Shown in pieces: positions 61,817-64,000 of a stretch of DNA of 64,000 nucleotides. A program made the position numbers and the translations under genes. The notes under the pieces were generated by a model, which was not told where the DNA came from, ran no database searches, and saw only the letters and a program-made list of their open reading frames with translations. Origin of the DNA: Apoda limacodes (Eukaryota; Arthropoda; Insecta; Lepidoptera; Limacodidae); assembly GCA_946406115.1 (NCBI GenBank), contig OX291551.1:6138001-6202000 (forward strand). Reading direction: 5' to 3'. Position 1 is the stretch's first letter, and every line of letters begins with the position of its first letter.

Positions 61817-61946
61817 TCCAAGTAACTACAGTTCAAATCGATAGGCACAACAAAATCCAGTAACAAGCAGGGGTCAAACAAGTATGTTTACTTTGCTTGT
61901 TACTGGATTTTGTTGTGCCTATCGATTTGAACTGTAGTTACTTGGA
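61817..61946. repeat. Perfect 53-bp inverted repeat with 24-base loop
   Basis: Arms 61817-61869 and 61894-61946 are exact reverse complements, including ACAGTTCAAATCGATAGGCA and CAAAATCCAGTAACAAGCA. The 24-base loop has its own short stem (AAACA/TGTTT). It lies just upstream of the transposase N-terminal codons inside the DD41D element. Confidence 0.97.
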
Positions 61947-62859
61947 GCAGCGGTGGTATCCTTAGGCAAGATAGTGGTCAAAAAACGGCAGTACGAGATG
62001 AGTAGCAGTATACACAATGTGAGTAGGACTGAGTTACAGCGCGCGGCGGCACGGAGATGTCATTGTTAGCGTCAACGCTGGTAGCAGTTGTCTCACTTTA
62101 ACCTGTTTCTAATGTTACTGTACTACTCTAACATATATACGACACAAACTAGAGAGAGTGAGATAGCAAAATATTTTTACCTGAGCATTTTTTCATGGTA
62201 AAAATCACAACAATGAAATCATATCTATTGGGTTTTTCTGATTAAATGCATGCATCTACAAATCCAAAGAATTTAGAATTTAAGTTTAATTGTGTTTTAC
62301 TCAAATCCATCATAACGCAAAGAAAGTCAAAGATTTAAATAACATAAAATAATAATTTTTTTTCCTTAAAAAATGCCTTAATTTACTTTGAAGGTCAGTT
62401 ACAGAAAATAAACCCCTGATAACCCTAACTTTGTTTGGCCTTGTTTTAAAGTTTAATGTCTTAGGATGTTTTTTAAATTACTTTGAACCCAAAATCTCCC
62501 CATTTAATTTTTTTTGATACTTTGAAAATTTGTGAGTACTGAGCTCAAATCTTAATTTTGAACTTTCAAGTAAATTCTAAGTAAGTTCTGCAATTCCTAG
62601 ATAAAGCATATTTTTTAGGGGGTTAGGTTAGACTATGCTTATTAGTTATTACAAAAAAAACTGAACCAGAAATGTTCAACCAAACGAGAAAAAAATTGAA
62701 AACTGATGTTAGGTGAAAATTACGAAAAAAATCATTAAAAAAATTCTATCTTGAAAACTACGAAAAATCGTAGAACATACATGGGGGTGATTCAGATACT
62801 CCTCATCATAAAGTATCTAAATTTTACGTTTGAATGTCAACTCCTGGCCACTCTGTATA

Positions 62860-64000
62860 TAGATAACTAATTACTATTATTCATGTATGATGCTTTTCAA
62901 ATTACATATTAACATGAACAAATTTTACTATTCTTTTCATATAATATGACCCTCTTGAATTTTCTTCTTCTTGAAATGATCATAACTACCTTTCAGAAAT
63001 AAAATAATAGTCTTTTCAAAATGATGTATACTTACTAGGCATTTATGCCACTTGCTGCATAATGAACCTATTACAGACATAACAATTACATTTATGTTTT
63101 GTAGAGTTTAGATTTAGATTTTGCAGATGAGAGCTTTTTAAAATCATACTTTACACTACATATCCAGATCAAATGGGGTAGGTTAGTATTAAAATAAACT
63201 TGTTAGCTGGTGATATTTAATTGTAGATTTAAGATGTATAAAATCTTTTTCTAATTCAAGGCTATACCAACTGTGAGGCTGTAGGCAGTGGCCCATGTCG
63301 CCCACACTTTAGGCCGCTACTGCCTACAGAACTCTGCAATAGTGCCTTGTGGGGGCCACGGAGGGGTGTGTTTTACCTGTTACGCGTCCTAGGGACCACA
63401 GTGGTCTCTAAGCGTTTTGTGTTGCGGGGGATTTTTTTCAGGACAACTTTTATCAGACAGGCTAATTGTAAGTACTCAGAGGTGAAGCCAATGGCCTGTC
63501 CTACGTTCTAGTATTTTTGGGTGGACAATGTTTGTGCGTTTAATATTTTTTTTATCAGAAATTGTTTTGGTAATTTGATACGGCCGCCATTTATATTCCG
63601 CCATTTTGAGTTGGATTTTGGATTTTATTAACAGTAGCATAAAGTTCATTTTGAGCCCTGGTAATGTGCTATATATAAAAAACTAATCCTTTTTTTAGTA
63701 AATAAATTTATTATTACTTATTATATTTATAATAAACTTATTCTTATTACTTTTTTTTTATACTGTATATATTAGGGAACATACCTAAAAATAAATAAAG
63801 AGGAATAAACATAATAAAGTTAGGTGTATGTCCGTTTGTATGTGGCAAGGGTGGATAATTTCCTTAGTATGGGGATGCTTGACAGGTTAATATATGCAAA
63901 AATAATTATCAAAAAATCCATATAAAAAAATATTCTTACCTATTTTTGCATTTCATATATTTGGCAAAAATAGCTTGTGCCCAATAAGTAAATATTTACC
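62860..64000. other. Intergenic region with no recognised gene
   Basis: AT-rich except for 63260-63480, where 'GGCAGTGGCCCATGTCGCCC' and 'AGGCCGCTACTGCCTAC' form a loose inverted arrangement (GTAGGCAGT / ACTGCCTAC, about 63281 and 63319). It is probably a repeat fragment. Confidence 0.4.

Larger units (their letters stand above)
60224..62857 (-). mobile_element. DD41D Tc1/mariner-type element (rosa-like) with ~565-bp terminal inverted repeats
   Basis: The ends are TACAGGGTGGCCGGGAAGTT (left) and, inverted on the right, TACAGAGTGGCCAGGAGTTG, with TA at both outer boundaries. Inverted similarity continues to about 60785 on the left and from about 62290 on the right, so each arm is about 565 bp, with small differences. 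The middle carries a transposase gene split by one stop and a perfect 53-bp hairpin. Confidence 0.88.

Noticed and set aside
1..64000. CRISPR arrays, bacterial operons or horizontally acquired bacterial genes
   Set aside because: No regularly spaced direct repeats with unique spacers and no bacterial-type coding clusters were seen; the tandem repeats found have short AT-rich units.

Overview
The window looks like nuclear DNA of a lepidopteran insect (moth or butterfly). It is AT-rich, its genes have canonical GT-AG introns, and it carries repeats I recognise as typical of Lepidoptera. Examples are the many 3' ends of a LINE marked by a conserved 'GGTGGCAAACAAGC' block, a dispersed repeat ending in 'GAGTCCGACTCGCAC', and mariner, BEL/Pao, DIRS, RTE and jockey elements. 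No bacterial features are present.

Four host genes can be read from the sequence. (1) Bases 314-420 (+) are the last coding exon of discs large (dlg1); the rest of that gene lies upstream of the window. (2) RpL9, ribosomal protein L9 (uL6), lies on the minus strand: two coding exons (12604-12364 and 9683-9352) and a 25-nt 5'TOP leader exon (12830-12806). (3) A costal-2/KIF7-type kinesin-like gene (28287-33999, +) has six coding exons that join to 993 codons plus stop. (4) A TCAIM orthologue (56178-38213, -) has 13 exons that join to 484 codons plus stop over 18 kb. I assembled genes 2-4 by hand from splice signals, reading phase and recalled family sequences. Exon phases close exactly in each.

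The rest is mostly transposable-element debris. From left to right: an uninterrupted LINE reverse-transcriptase ORF (4987-7008); a MITE with TAA target duplications (8589-8812); a GGGC-ended MITE (14656-15094); a decayed BEL/Pao element (15715-17565); a decayed DDE transposase (18220-18960); a DIRS-type tyrosine-recombinase retroelement with an internal deletion (about 19205-22478); RTE remnants (25.8-27.8 kb); a hAT MITE with a perfect 8-bp target duplication inside costal-2 (33492-33756); several MITEs and LINE pieces inside TCAIM introns, including a LINE nested in a decayed hAT-like transposase gene (46.7-50.1 kb); an apparently intact mariner (53848-55172); two opposed jockey fragments (58.2-60.0 kb); and a DD41D Tc1/mariner-type element with terminal inverted repeats of about 565 bp and an internal perfect 53-bp hairpin (60224-62857).

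The host genes are not an operon and do not obviously work together. dlg1 is a junctional scaffold, costal-2 acts in Hedgehog signalling, RpL9 in the ribosome, and TCAIM in mitochondria. I found no convincing new multi-gene system. The most notable items are the costal-2 motor with a conserved P-loop but degraded switch motifs, the DD41D element with its perfect hairpin, the deleted DIRS element with extra terminal repeats, and a short double-hairpin module present three times.
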